A stretch of DNA of 64,000 nucleotides from Rhynchopus sp. YZ270_cl-10 (lineage: Eukaryota; Euglenozoa; Diplonemea; Diplonemida; Diplonemidae): positions 1,054,001-1,118,000 of the forward strand of contig OZ037909.1 of assembly GCA_964035575.1 (NCBI GenBank), given 5' to 3'. The notes beneath the pieces were generated by a model that worked only from the letters and a program-made list of their open reading frames with translations, had not been told where the DNA came from and did no database searches. Numbering within the stretch: the first letter of the stretch is position 1; each line of letters begins with the position of its first letter. A program made the position numbers and the translations under genes. Positions 7,419 to 16,745 of the stretch are shown piece after piece.

Positions 7419-7500
7419 ACGTGAGCGTGAGTTGGCATGAGCACGAGCTGTTTCACTTGTTTTGAGTTTTTTATGTTTTTTCACGCTTTTGCCTCTGTGA

Positions 7501-7536
7501 GCTTGCTAGCAAAGCCGCGAGGGGTGGATTACCACC
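7501..7536 (+). promoter_or_regulatory. Double hairpin 3' of H3 copy 2
   Basis: Same sequence as after H3 copy 1: hairpin GCTTGCTAGCAAAGC (7501-7515), then GGTGG-ATTA-CCACC (7523-7536). Confidence 0.6.
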
Positions 7537-7626
7537 AGTGACAAATTGTTCCGAGAAGACAGACACCACCTACTTTGTGTTCCTATTCCCTTCCCTTCAC
7601 TCTCCTCTGTATCACTCACACCCCAC

Positions 7627-7628
7627 AG
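7627..7628 (+). promoter_or_regulatory. Predicted splice acceptor for H1 copy 2 leader
   Basis: CTCACACCCCACAG|CTTCTACC; 30 nt before ATG 7659, identical to copy 1. Confidence 0.5.
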
Positions 7629-7658
7629 CTTCTACCACACACCACCAACACACTCACA

Positions 7659-7922
7659 ATGCCGAGGTTCGAGTCGATCGCGATTGCCAAGCCTGATGCG
7701 AAGCGCTCTGCAAAGATCAAGGAGGCAGCGAAGGCGAGGAAGGACGCTGTGAGAATCGCAGTGAAGAAGGTGAAGGACGCTGAGAAGCAGAAGCGTGCGG
7801 ACGCGAGGGCCAAGAAGGCGGCGAAGAAGGAGGAGAAGGCGAAGAAGGCAAAGAAGGCCAAGAAGACCACCACGAAGAAGAAGGGAACCTCCACAAAGAA
7901 GAAGGCCAAGACCACGAAGTAA
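7659..7922 (+). CDS. Linker-histone-like H1, short form, copy 2
   Basis: 87 residues, Lys/Ala-rich, with no globular domain. Compared with copy 1 it has Ala for Thr at residue 8 (ESIAIAKPD) and lacks the last Lys. The spacer after it diverges from copy 1 right after the stop, but the double hairpin is retained. Confidence 0.85.
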   Translation: MPRFESIAIAKPDAKRSAKIKEAAKARKDAVRIAVKKVKDAEKQKRADARAKKAAKKEEKAKKAKKAKKTTTKKKGTSTKKKAKTTK

Positions 7923-8010
7923 GCTCACAGCGTCCAGAATGTGGTTTGGAGTGAGTTCCATGCAGTGTGGTGTACACTGTTTTGTGTGTTTCTTTTTAAC
8001 ATGTTCCTCT

Positions 8011-8053
8011 GTGGCTTGCGTGCAGGCCACACGGAGGGGTGGAGATTTCCACC
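8011..8053 (+). promoter_or_regulatory. Double hairpin 3' of H1 copy 2
   Basis: GTGGC/GCCAC hairpin at 8011-8030, then GGTGGA-GATT-TCCACC at 8038-8053, the same 6-bp/4-nt geometry as copy 1 although the surrounding sequence differs. Confidence 0.65.
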
Positions 8054-8152
8054 ACAACTACGAATAACAATAATCTTCATAACAACAAAAGCAACCACAG
8101 CCTTCTTTCTTTGTACTAGAAGCAATCCCTCACCCACCTTATCCTCTTATCC

Positions 8153-8154
8153 AG
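8153..8154 (+). promoter_or_regulatory. Predicted splice acceptor for H4 copy 2 leader
   Basis: CCTTATCCTCTTATCCAG|AT; 29 nt before ATG 8184. The leader sequence differs from H4 copy 1, but the acceptor and spacing are kept. Confidence 0.5.
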
Positions 8155-8183
8155 ATAATATCTAAAACCAAGTAAATCAAACA

Positions 8184-8525
8184 ATGGGTCCGTCTAAGTC
8201 TGCAAAGGGAAAGTCGGTTGCCTCCGGAAAGGCTGACAAGAAGACAACCGGAAGCCAGAAGCGCAAGGGCGCAAAGTCGAACAAAGGCCGTGGCATCACG
8301 AAGGGAAGCATCCGCCGTCTGGCCCGCCGTGGAGGGTGCAAGCGTCTTGCGAGCAGTGTGTACGACGAGGCAAGGGAGATCCTGAGGAACTTCGTTGAGC
8401 AGGTGATGAAGGACACCCACGCGCTGATGGAGGTGCGTGAGAACGCCCCTGCGAAGACGGTGCGTGTGGAGCACATCCTGTACGCCCTGAAGAAGCGTGG
8501 CCGCACTCTGTACGTCTCCAAGTAA
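8184..8525 (+). CDS. Histone H4, copy 2
   Basis: 113 residues with exactly the same protein as copy 1; DNA differences are silent. It is the last histone gene in the cluster: where the tandem pattern predicts an H2B, the next gene is instead the coiled-coil gene at 9413. Confidence 0.95.
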   Translation: MGPSKSAKGKSVASGKADKKTTGSQKRKGAKSNKGRGITKGSIRRLARRGGCKRLASSVYDEAREILRNFVEQVMKDTHALMEVRENAPAKTVRVEHILYALKKRGRTLYVSK

Positions 8526-8611
8526 GCCAACGCGCAACGCCTCTGCAACACCACACACCCCCATTGTCTTTTTGACCCCTCCCCCTCCCGCCCCCCTTTT
8601 TTCTTGAGATC

Positions 8612-8646
8612 CACTGTCACTAGAGGGCTTTGTATTTCAAGACAAC
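8612..8646 (+). repeat. R1 repeat, copy 2
   Basis: CACTGTCACTAGAGGGC followed by TTTGTATTTCAAGACAAC. It sits inside the H4-H4-hairpin interval, so it inserted after the histone duplication. Confidence 0.65.
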
Positions 8647-8672
8647 CCTTTTTCTTTGCCCCCACCCCAAGC

Positions 8673-8791
8673 TGTGCAACTTCAGGACATCTATGTGGAA
8701 GGTTAAGGTTAAGGTGGCTGCGCACGCCTCAGACCCATCTGACAAACCTTTTATTTGCTTCCTCCGACAGCACAGAGGCGTAATTGACGCC
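8673..8791 (+). promoter_or_regulatory. Double-hairpin equivalent 3' of H4 copy 2
   Basis: GCTGTGC (about 8670) can pair with GCACAG (8770-8775) across a loop that has grown. The second hairpin GGCGT-AATTG-ACGCC (8777-8791) is intact. Confidence 0.45.
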
Positions 8792-9412
8792 CCTCCCCCT
8801 ATCCCCCCAAACGATTTTCCTAATGTAACCATTTTCAAAATACGACAAAAAAAATGCACCAACTTTTTTCACCTTACCCAAAGCAACCAAGCTACTTTGT
8901 CTACATATTTGCTGAATATTGCGTTCCTTTTTTTTAAAAATGAATTTTAGACCCATTCAGACTCATTCTTGGTATCCATCACATCAGCCGGACGTTGCAC
9001 AGTGTCCTGTAGTCTCGATACAGAACGTAAGCCCCATCTTCGTTCCATGGAGGGTCGTTTTTTCATGTCGTTGTATGGCAACATTTCTGTCGGGGGATGC
9101 CTTGACGCCCTTCGTCCGCGACTTCGCAGCGCGCACTACTGCTGCGACTGCCTCGTCATCAGGACCTGCAGATGCACAATGGGGGCCTTCGTCCGCGGCT
9201 GCGTGCCTGCCTCCTCATCCCCCGCTTTTGCGTGGCCTCACCCTTCGCGAGTTGCAGCGCGAGCACCTCCCATTCTCCGTCCGACGTGGTGTCTTGCGTA
9301 CAGTCTCTGTTTGGACAGCACCAACCTTCATATCCCACACTACCCCACCTTCCCTCCACTTCCAGGGACCCTCCACATTTTGGATCCCCCATCCCATCCC
9401 CCCCCTCCTCAC

Positions 9413-12400
9413 ATGCCTGGCTCCACTGCTGTTTCCCCTCCGCCTCCAAACATGCAGAACCCTCAGATGCCAATGGACTTGGGACACCCTGCTTCAGCAG
9501 AGCTGCTGCAGACGCAAGATATTATCTGCGAATTGCAGGATGAGCTGAGGGTCATGGAGGACAAAGTGGCAGAGAAGGATGGGCAGGTGGAGCTGATCAT
9601 CAATAAGAACAATAAAAGGGAGCGGACACTGTTGGAATGTCTCGAGGGTTTGGTGGGGTATACCACGATGCTTGAACAGAATGTGTTCCTCCCTGCGGTA
9701 GGGAACCTCTTGGAGCTTCTCCACCAGCACCATGGTGGGGTGGCAGCGAAACGGAGTGGCGCAGTTGACAGCATTTCACGGATTGTCACGAATGGGAACT
9801 CCCGGCTTGGGAAGCTTCTAGTTCATTTGCACAACCCTTCTGCCAACGTTCTAACCATGGAAGACCGAAGACGTGCAAACGGAGAAGCAGAAAGCACAGT
9901 GCAGCCTGAAGAGGCATACCTCCTGGCAGCTTCATTAGTGCAGGATAAAAACCAGATGCAGCAGGTCATGAAGTTCTGTCTACAGTCCATTCAAAATGGT
10001 GCCCCCACAGTACCTGAAGTAACGCAAGACGATACAGCTTTCGGATCAGAACGTCAAAGGAAAATCATTGACCGCCAAAACCGTGAAATCTCAATGCTCC
10101 AGCAGCAAAGTGATTCTCTCAAGGCGGAGGTGCAAAGACTCCACGCGACCGCACAAAATGGAGTGGGTGGTGATGGATCGCGGATGCATCAGGAGCTTTC
10201 GATGCTTGCGCACGAAAAGGGTATTATGGCACACCAAATGGGGTCGCTCGAAACAACCGTCCGTCAAGAGCGTGCCATCCTCAATCAGAAGATCGAGTCC
10301 CTCCACAACTCCCTGTCTCAGGTAACGTCCGAGAGAGATACCATCAAATCCAGTGTCGAGGCGTTGGAGCGTGAAAATGCGCAGTCCAGCAGAGAACGGC
10401 ACCTCCTGCAGCAGCAGAATATGAGCCTCGACGGGGCGATTCAAAGCCTGCAGCAGGAACGGAATATCCTGGCACGGAAGCTGGAGCAGGTGTGTAGCCT
10501 TTTTCCCCCCTATATTTCACCTTAGGCGTGTTTCTTTCATGCTGGTAGCGGGGTTTCCTGTGCTGATAGAGGCACTCACTTTAATCGAATGCTTTGCGAT
10601 TTTTGTATGGTTTTATTTTATACAGAGTGACACCAAAACATTGCTTCTCGAGCAAGAGCGTGCCATAGTGAAGCAAAAATTTGAAACGATCGGGAAGGCT
10701 CTGAGCGACGGAGAAAGCGAGAAGGCGGTATGGTGATTTTCTTCTTCTTCTTCTTTTCTTTTTCTCCGTTTTCCCCCCCCCCTCCTTTTATTGCATCTGT
10801 GACTGCCTTTCCAAGCATCTCGCAGCGAGGGGCACGCCGCCGTCAGTAAGGCATCCATCACTACACGGGCCTTGCGACGCCACTTACCAGGCAACCGCAT
10901 CGCGCTCCCACTCCATGGGTGCAGCAGTACCTTCCGGGGCATTTGCACTCCCAACCCCGCTTTTGTCTTGTGAGTGGTGGAGTTGGTCACCTCCGCTTTC
11001 GCACTGCAGCTTCGGCGTCGACTGCACTCCCACGTACCAGAGGTAGACGGTACTCGGCACAGTCAGGTCATCTTTATTAAGCATCGGTACTTTCTTCTCC
11101 TCTTTCGGCGAAGAGGATAATGTCCTGAACGATACCACAGCGTACGCTCTGTTGTTCAGCTTTGCCAAGCCCTGCATGCTGCATGCGGGACACCCGGCTG
11201 GGAGGGTTTTGTATTTCAAGACAACGTTTATGTCGGATTGCAACTTCTCTCTTTGACACCACCACCACCACCTCCACACAGTCGCTCAAAGGCGAACTCG
11301 ACTCGATACGGGAACGTCTGATGTCAGGGCTCCCTCTTGAAGGGGACGGCGGCAGTCTTCTCCGAGGCTCGGTATGTAGCCCCTCTCATGATTACGCCCC
11401 TTTTTTGCTCTCTTTTCTTCTGCACACTATTCCCAGGCTATTTCCTATGGGTCTGACAAACAAAACGTATTTTTTACAAGAAGGGGTGAGGGAACGGCAA
11501 GAAGTGGCATTTTTGGATCCTAAGGAATCGATGTGCTGTGAGGTAGTCTAAAAGATAACAATTTCATATTTTTGCAGAGCCAAGATGAAACCAACCGCCT
11601 CAAAATGCAGATCGAAATGCTTCAACGTGAGGGCAGCAGTGGTGGCGATGTATGGGCCACACCACCTCACCTCTCACTCACTCACTCCCTCGGCTCCACC
11701 CCTCCCCGCGAGCTTTCTTTTTGTGGTTGCCACATAAGATGCTTGAGTGCATCTCAGCAATGTTTCTCCTTGGCTTTCATACATTTGGTTGACCATTAAA
11801 AAAAGTGAAACTTTTGGTCAACCACCAACAATTTATCAAAAATCCTCGCACATTTTTTCTTCTTTCCCTTTTGTCTTGCAGATGGCAGCAGTGCAGACAG
11901 ACAACCTCCGTCTTCACAACGAGCTTGAAAGGGTGCGCGCCGCATGCGAGCAGGCTAAGACACGCGAACTGGACCTCCACAGCCAGGCTGCCAAGCTGCA
12001 GGAGACCAACGCACGGATGAAGCTGGAGATGGACCAGCTGGCTTTGGCACGTGGCGGTGGGGGCATCAACGATGCCGGGCTTCCTACTGGGGATGGCATG
12101 CACAACCGGATCACTGCCTTTGAGATGAGCGTCAACAGACTGTCCAGCGATGTGGGCAACGTGCAGGACAAGATCCTCAACCTGCCGGAAGGTGCACGGT
12201 CGTACAGCCGATCGGGGGCAGGGGTGGGTGGAGCGGGGGCACTACCACCAGCAGCAGCAGTGCAGAACACACCACAGCAGCACCAATACCTGCAGGAGAA
12301 GCTCGACCACGAGCGTGCAGCATTCGAAGCCGAGCGCAGTGAATGCGACGAAATTGTATCGCAAATGACCCGCGAGCTGGAGCTCCTCGTCCAAGAAAAC

Positions 12401-12433
12401 CAACAGTTGAAAAGACAACAAGGTGGTAGGTAG
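9413..12433 (+). CDS. Coiled-coil protein, five exons
   Basis: Exons 9413-10489, 10626-10727, 11282-11371, 11578-11649 and 11882-12433, giving 630 residues. Donors are gtgtgt, gtatgg, gtatgt and gtatgg; acceptors are tacag, cacag, tgcag and tgcag. All introns are phase 0 and joining them keeps one open frame. The N-terminus is Pro/Met-rich (about 25 residues); most of the rest is heptad-like Gln/Glu/Leu-rich coiled coil (for example QRKIIDRQNREISMLQQQSD), with Gly/Ala-rich breaks near the C-terminus. It is not assignable to a named family; a cytoskeletal, basal-body or Golgi tether role is possible. The start is the first ATG after the acceptor at 9364-9365. Intron 2 (554 bp) contains an R1 repeat. 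Confidence 0.75.
11195..11225 (+). repeat. R1 repeat, copy 3 (in intron 2 of coiled-coil gene)
   Basis: GGCTGGGAGGGTTTTGTATT followed by TCAAGACAAC. Only the second half of the unit is recognisable. Confidence 0.55.
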
Positions 12434-12520
12434 AGAAGGGGCATGTTCCCCAGAGCGACTCTATCATATCCACTATATGGCTGCAGTGTGGTGTGTCGTG
12501 GTATTTTTTTTACATCTACT

Positions 12521-12610
12521 GTTGTAGGCCGCAGGGTACTTTATGCTTTCATCCGGATGGCTGGCATCGTACAGTGGGTCAGTCAGAGGTGCCTGCAATA
12601 ACTACAGTTT
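12521..12610 (+). repeat. R2 repeat, copy 1
   Basis: R2 unit: GGCCGCAGGGTACTTTRTGC, then CATCCGGATGGCTGGCATCG, then CAGTGGGTCAGTCRGAGGTG, then CCTGCATCAACAACT. GGCATC can pair with GGTGCC to form a hairpin core. Full-length copies are here and at 45400. Confidence 0.75.
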
Positions 12611-13140
12611 TAAAAAAAAAGGCGAAAAGTGTTTTTCTGTACAGTGAAGAATGAAGAAGACTAGTGGCAGCTACACCGAACAGAGATTACCAAGAAAAGG
12701 CCAAAATTCAGTTACAGACCCTAGACTCCCAAAAAACCCCCTCGATATTGAGATTCAGATATTTTGCCCTAAGTGGGTGAAATGATTGTTGATAAAATAT
12801 CAAATAAATGAAAAATGTTGCACAAAAAGCAGCAATATGTAATTCTTTAGAAAACAAGGATATAAGGAGCCCAAAAGCCCCTCATTGTGTATTTCCCCCC
12901 CACAAAAGATAAAGCATTAACCCCTGCTGTGTTTCTACCCTCATCTTTCCGAGGGTTTTATCCTCACCCCTCTTCTTCCCTACTCTCTCTAGAATTTTAT
13001 CTGTCTTTTTTTGTTGGAAAAAAAATTGCCTCTCGAACTCTTACCCCCATACCCTCCAATTACTATTTGATTTTTTTTTTTTTTTGAAATGATGTCATGA
13101 GACCGAGCTGCGTTTTATTTAGCACGTTTCAACTACCGTG

Positions 13141-13185
13141 CACTCACGAGGGGGGGTTTTTTTTTTTTGTATTTCAAGATCAAAC
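13141..13185 (+). repeat. R1-like repeat, copy 4, in GNAT leader region
   Basis: CACTCACGAGGGGGGG, a T-run, then TTTGTATTTCAAGATCAAAC. It ends 27 bp before the GNAT start codon, so R1 sequence may supply part of the leader or its acceptor region. Confidence 0.55.
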
Positions 13186-13211
13186 ACAGAAAACTACACA
13201 AAAAAACAAAA

Positions 13212-14246
13212 ATGGCAACACCAGAGTACATTGTACGTGAAGTGGTCGAGTCTGATAAGGCTGGGGTGCGTGGGGAGATCAGCAAGAACATGTACGAAGG
13301 GCTTGACTACACCTGCGCAGACCTCGACAAATGGTTTGCGGAGGAGACCCGCCGGAGCTGGGTCGTTGTGGACAGCGCAACGGGGGAGGTGGTCGGGTTT
13401 GAATCCCTCCGCGTCGTCGACGAAGGACGGACAGGTATCCCTCAAGGACTCCGCGTCCATCCGAAGGCCAGAGGAAAAGGGATTTCAAAGCTTCTCTCAA
13501 ATGCTATTCGCACCTTCTTCGATTCTGACCCTGTTCTCCAACGCTTCCGTGTCACTGCACGTGGCGACAACGAACTCTCTGTCAAAATCCACGAAAAACA
13601 AGGTCTCTCCGTCTCCTGCATCCAAGGCGTCGCTTGCCTCCTTGCCCCCTCCTTCACCGAATTCATCCCTGTCTCCCCGCAGCCTAGCTACGCCCCTCTC
13701 CTCCCCCAGGAACAGTGGGCAGGGTCGGCGTTGCTCACCAACCCCGAAACTGTTTACAACACCTTGGTGGAGGGAGATTACCTCAAGGAGAGCAATGGCG
13801 TGCTCTTTCATGAGTGGAACGGCTTTGAAATGCGGCCCGGAGCGGAAGGACGGCGGGTGGGCATATGGAACGTGGAATACCTGATGAGGGAGATGGACGT
13901 CGTGTTTGAGCACCACCCGGAGGATGGGGTGTTTTTGATGTACACTCTTCGGGCATACCAGAGAGGACTGTGCCTAGTAATGTCGGTTCTGACGCTTGGA
14001 AACTCTGAGAAAGTGGTGGAATACGGGGCCCCCATTTTACGCAAAATGCTGCCCCTCGGCATGCAATCTGCCAAGGTCTTTTATGATGGTTCACTCTACA
14101 AGGGGTGTGGAACAGGTGGTGGTGACGAACCCCATGTAAACCGTCTCGCAGATGAAGCAGGAATGCGCACTGATGTGGATGGGTTCGATCTGACCAGCGC
14201 CGGGTTGATTGCTCTAGAAGGTGAGGGAAAGCCGTTGGAGGCATAG
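13212..14246 (+). CDS. GNAT-family N-acetyltransferase
   Basis: 344 residues. The GNAT fold lies at residues about 5-140: a beta strand with WVVVDSATGEVVGFESLRVV, then the acetyl-CoA pyrophosphate loop GLRVHPKARGKGISKLL (RGKGIS fits Q/RxxGxG/A) at about residues 77-93. The C-terminal 200 residues form a second domain reminiscent of the NAT16/histidine acetyltransferase type seen in animals and algae, but that resemblance is from memory of the layout, not measured. Likely a small-molecule or amino-acid acetyltransferase in the cytosol. It has no intron; the ATG lies 22 nt after an acceptor-like CACAG (13188-13189). Confidence 0.8.
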   Translation: MATPEYIVREVVESDKAGVRGEISKNMYEGLDYTCADLDKWFAEETRRSWVVVDSATGEVVGFESLRVVDEGRTGIPQGLRVHPKARGKGISKLLSNAIRTFFDSDPVLQRFRVTARGDNELSVKIHEKQGLSVSCIQGVACLLAPSFTEFIPVSPQPSYAPLLPQEQWAGSALLTNPETVYNTLVEGDYLKESNGVLFHEWNGFEMRPGAEGRRVGIWNVEYLMREMDVVFEHHPEDGVFLMYTLRAYQRGLCLVMSVLTLGNSEKVVEYGAPILRKMLPLGMQSAKVFYDGSLYKGCGTGGGDEPHVNRLADEAGMRTDVDGFDLTSAGLIALEGEGKPLEA

Positions 14247-14310
14247 CTGAGGTGGTAAGAGGCGGTCATCTTTATTTTTTTATTTTTTTTGTAAACCACA
14301 AAATAGATAC

Positions 14311-14386
14311 TAGGGCCGCATGGTTTGGGGGGAGGGGTCATTTGCATTGGCAAAAGGTATATGATAGGGCTTTGTATTTTCAAGTC
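14311..14386 (+). repeat. R1 repeat, copy 5 (diverged, long form)
   Basis: GCCGCATGGTTTGGGG at 14315, then GGCAAAAGGTATATGATAGG and GCTTTGTATTTTCAAGTCA. It aligns over about 75 bp with the copies at 18876 and 33220. Confidence 0.55.
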
Positions 14387-14744
14387 ATTTTCTTTCTCTG
14401 CGATCCTTTCGCAAAGGTTATTTAGTTGGATAAAGTGGTGTATGAGATATTCGTCTTGTGGACCACCTTTTATGAAAAAAGAATCGTGTATCATCCTCAG
14501 TGATGTATGCACTAATATACTTTTTGATACCTTTTGAGGTTGTTGTTGTGTTTTTTTTTTTGCAAAACTTTTACCTTTTTGCTCACATGCGATATTGGGT
14601 TTTGGGGGAAATGGACAGTTTGCTGTTGCAAAAGCGCGGCACGTCTTTTTTCGGATTGGGTATTATTTCTTAGATTGGGAACATTTTTATTGATCCCTCC
14701 TATGCTATCAATTTATTGATTGCATATATTGAAATGTTTTTTGG

Positions 14745-14790
14745 GTAAGCACGAGAGGCTTAGGTTCATCTCATAAACTTTTCCTTTTTT
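14745..14790 (+). repeat. R3 repeat, copy 1
   Basis: R3 unit: RAGGTGACTAAGCACAGAGA then GGCTTAGGRTCATCTTATAA then ACTTTTCTTT. AAGATGA-CTAAGC pairs with GCTTAG-TCATCTT around a 6-7-nt loop. This copy starts at TAAGCACGAGAGG. Confidence 0.7.
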
Positions 14791-15186
14791 TTCCCCTTCC
14801 TCCGTCATGTGTTGACCCTCTCAAATACTTTCAATTCTGTGAACTGAAAGTATATGAATCTAATTCCTCCAAGCGTGAGGAAGAGACTTCTCATTTAAAT
14901 GTATTCTGACATTCTTGTACAGACCTTGTTTTTATTTAGGCAGGTAAATTACTGCAGCAAGGGGGGGAAAAAGGTGGCGTCTCTGTCAGACACTATCGGT
15001 GGCATTGATGTATTCTACCTCCCTGAAAATACTCATCTCGTTCTGGACAAAAGAAATGCGTGTTTGTGTGTGTGTGTGTTTTATTTTTCCTGCTGCGGTC
15101 AACGAAAAAAGACTCAGTAGTAGATTAGTGAGGACAAATCAAGTGGCAAAATGTTAGTTTAGTTTTTCCGGGAAAGGACCCACCGT

Positions 15187-15256
15187 TTCTTTGTGCTTTC
15201 GGGGGCTGGCATCGTTGGGGTCAGTCGGAGGTGCCTGCATCAACAACTTCAATTTC
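15187..15256 (+). repeat. R2 repeat, copy 2
   Basis: TTCTTTGTGCTTTCGGGGGC then TGGCATCGTTGGGGTCAGTC and GGAGGTGCCTGCATCAACAA. Confidence 0.7.
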
Positions 15257-15310
15257 CGAAGTTGATTTTTTTTTTCTGCACTTATTCAGTCTCCATCACA
15301 GAGCGCGTTC

Positions 15311-15357
15311 TGGCCTTGCGTCCCAGAGGCGTTTTTGCGCACTGTCAACGTAACTCC
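15311..15357 (+). repeat. R4 repeat, copy 1
   Basis: R4 unit: GTCAGTGCCTGCGTCCCAGA then GGCGTTTTGCACTATCAACT then TCACTTT. GCCT pairs with AGGC in the core. This copy: CTTGCGTCCCAGAGGCG, then GCGCACTGTCAACGTAACT. Confidence 0.6.
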
Positions 15358-15792
15358 ACTCTGGATGGTGCGACTCACACAACTCACAGTTTATTTCATT
15401 TATTTCATGACGTGTATGTGAGGTTTCTATTTTTTGCCAATATTCTAATGTTTGACATCCCCAAGGCTGCTGTCCATGGTTAGTCTCTAAACAATCAGCA
15501 ATTTTCACCCCCTCCCCCCATTTTCATTTTCTTCTACGGGGCCTTAACTTAATACTCACAAAGCGGACAAAAAAACGCTCGGCTTTTTTTTAATATCAGG
15601 AGGACAAAAGTGTACCCACATCCACGAGATGTCTTACGCTATCAAAAAAATCACATCTTTTTTTTCTTTCCCATTTGAAATACTTCTTTCCCATCAGGCT
15701 TCGCGCTAACTTTTGGAAAAAAATCTGAAAAATCGTGCTTCGGGCCCAAAAAAACGCACCTCAAACAGTTGTGCATCAGGGGGTGAAAAAAC

Positions 15793-16130
15793 AGTGTTTT
15801 GTGGCATTTCCGAGCCAATCCCGCGCTGTGGTGGGGCATATTCGGAAATGGACAAAATTTTAGTGACTTAAATTTTCACAAAATATGAACCCATACTCCT
15901 AAACAAGGGGCATTTTCAGTCTGAAAACCCAAATTCAGATGAAATTGTGGTGTTTTTGACTGGACAGGTAGCGCCGCAGGCGCACGGTACCCAACCTTTT
16001 TCTTTTCCCTTTTCCCTGCTTTCTTTTGATTGCGCGAGCCGATTGCTCTCCACGGTGGGGTCACGTGTGTGTGTGAAAACACTCTAAAGTACCCGTACTC
16101 TGAACGATGAGATTCCTCTGGTTCTAGTAA
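15793..16130. repeat. Duplicated block, left copy
   Basis: TTTTGTGGCATTTCCGAGCC through AAATTTTCACAAAATATGAA and on to GATTGCGCGAGCCGATTGCT is repeated in direct orientation at 16192-16745 with about 10-15 percent differences. A 17-bp motif near its left flank, GGCTTCGCGCTAACTTT (about 15701), recurs inverted at the right flank of the second copy (about 16803-16822). Confidence 0.7.
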
Positions 16131-16191
16131 AGAAACCCCGGTCTCAAAAAGTGCGTCAAATGACTCAATATCCTTTTTTCCGCCCAAGAGG

Positions 16192-16745
16192 TCGTTTTGT
16201 TGCATTTCCGAACCAATCCCGGCTTGTGGTGGGGGATATACGGAAAAATGGACAAAATTTCAGTGACTTAAATTTTCACAAAATATGAACCCATACCGTA
16301 AACAAGGGTCATTTTCAGTCTGAAACCCAACTTGGCATGAAATTGTGTTTTGCACTGGAAACACCAATGTACTGAAGAAGCTATGGGGTTTCTGTGACCA
16401 CAGAGAAGAGTGAGAACAAAAAGCAGGACGGTTGTGGCCTCGGAGGGGGTGCCGCCCTCACGCAGCAAGGGTGGAGACGGTTCAGCAGCGCATTGTCGTA
16501 CTCAAAAGAAAATGAACACTGTACAGAAGTACATGTTTAAAAATAAAGTAGGGTAGGGAACAGGCAGCGCCGCAGGCGCACGGTACCCAACTTTTTTCTT
16601 TTTTTATTTTCCCTTTTCTCTGCTTTCTTTTGATTGCACGAGCCGATTGCTCTCCACGGTGGGGTCACATGTGTGTACAAAAACGCTCTAAAGTACCCTT
16701 ACTATGAAATATGAGTTTCTCTGGTTTTCTTAAGGAAACCCCGGT
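16192..16745. repeat. Duplicated block, right copy with insertion
   Basis: Second copy of the block at 15793. It contains an extra segment of about 200 bp (roughly 16361-16558) absent from the left copy. Together with the inverted flanks this looks like an old inverted-repeat element that was internally duplicated. Confidence 0.65.

Larger units (their letters stand above)
8526..9412. other. Spacer between H4 copy 2 and coiled-coil gene
   Basis: Includes an R1 repeat (8612-8646), the remains of the H4-type 3' hairpin (8777-8791), and a low-complexity C/T-rich region. The acceptor CAG ending at 9365 is 47 nt before the next start. An in-frame open stretch from about 8969 precedes that start but reads as Cys/Arg-rich low-quality sequence. 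Confidence 0.5.
12434..13211. other. Spacer between coiled-coil and GNAT genes
   Basis: Contains R2 copy 1 (12521-12610), an A/T-rich stretch without features (12620-12880), a T/C-rich tract (12885-13085) and an R1 copy directly before the GNAT leader. Confidence 0.5.

Noticed and set aside
8969-9412. In-frame extension upstream of the coiled-coil start
   Set aside because: Cys/Arg/Pro-rich non-conserved look, no ATG with acceptor before 9413; the acceptor at 9364-9365 makes 9413 the better start.
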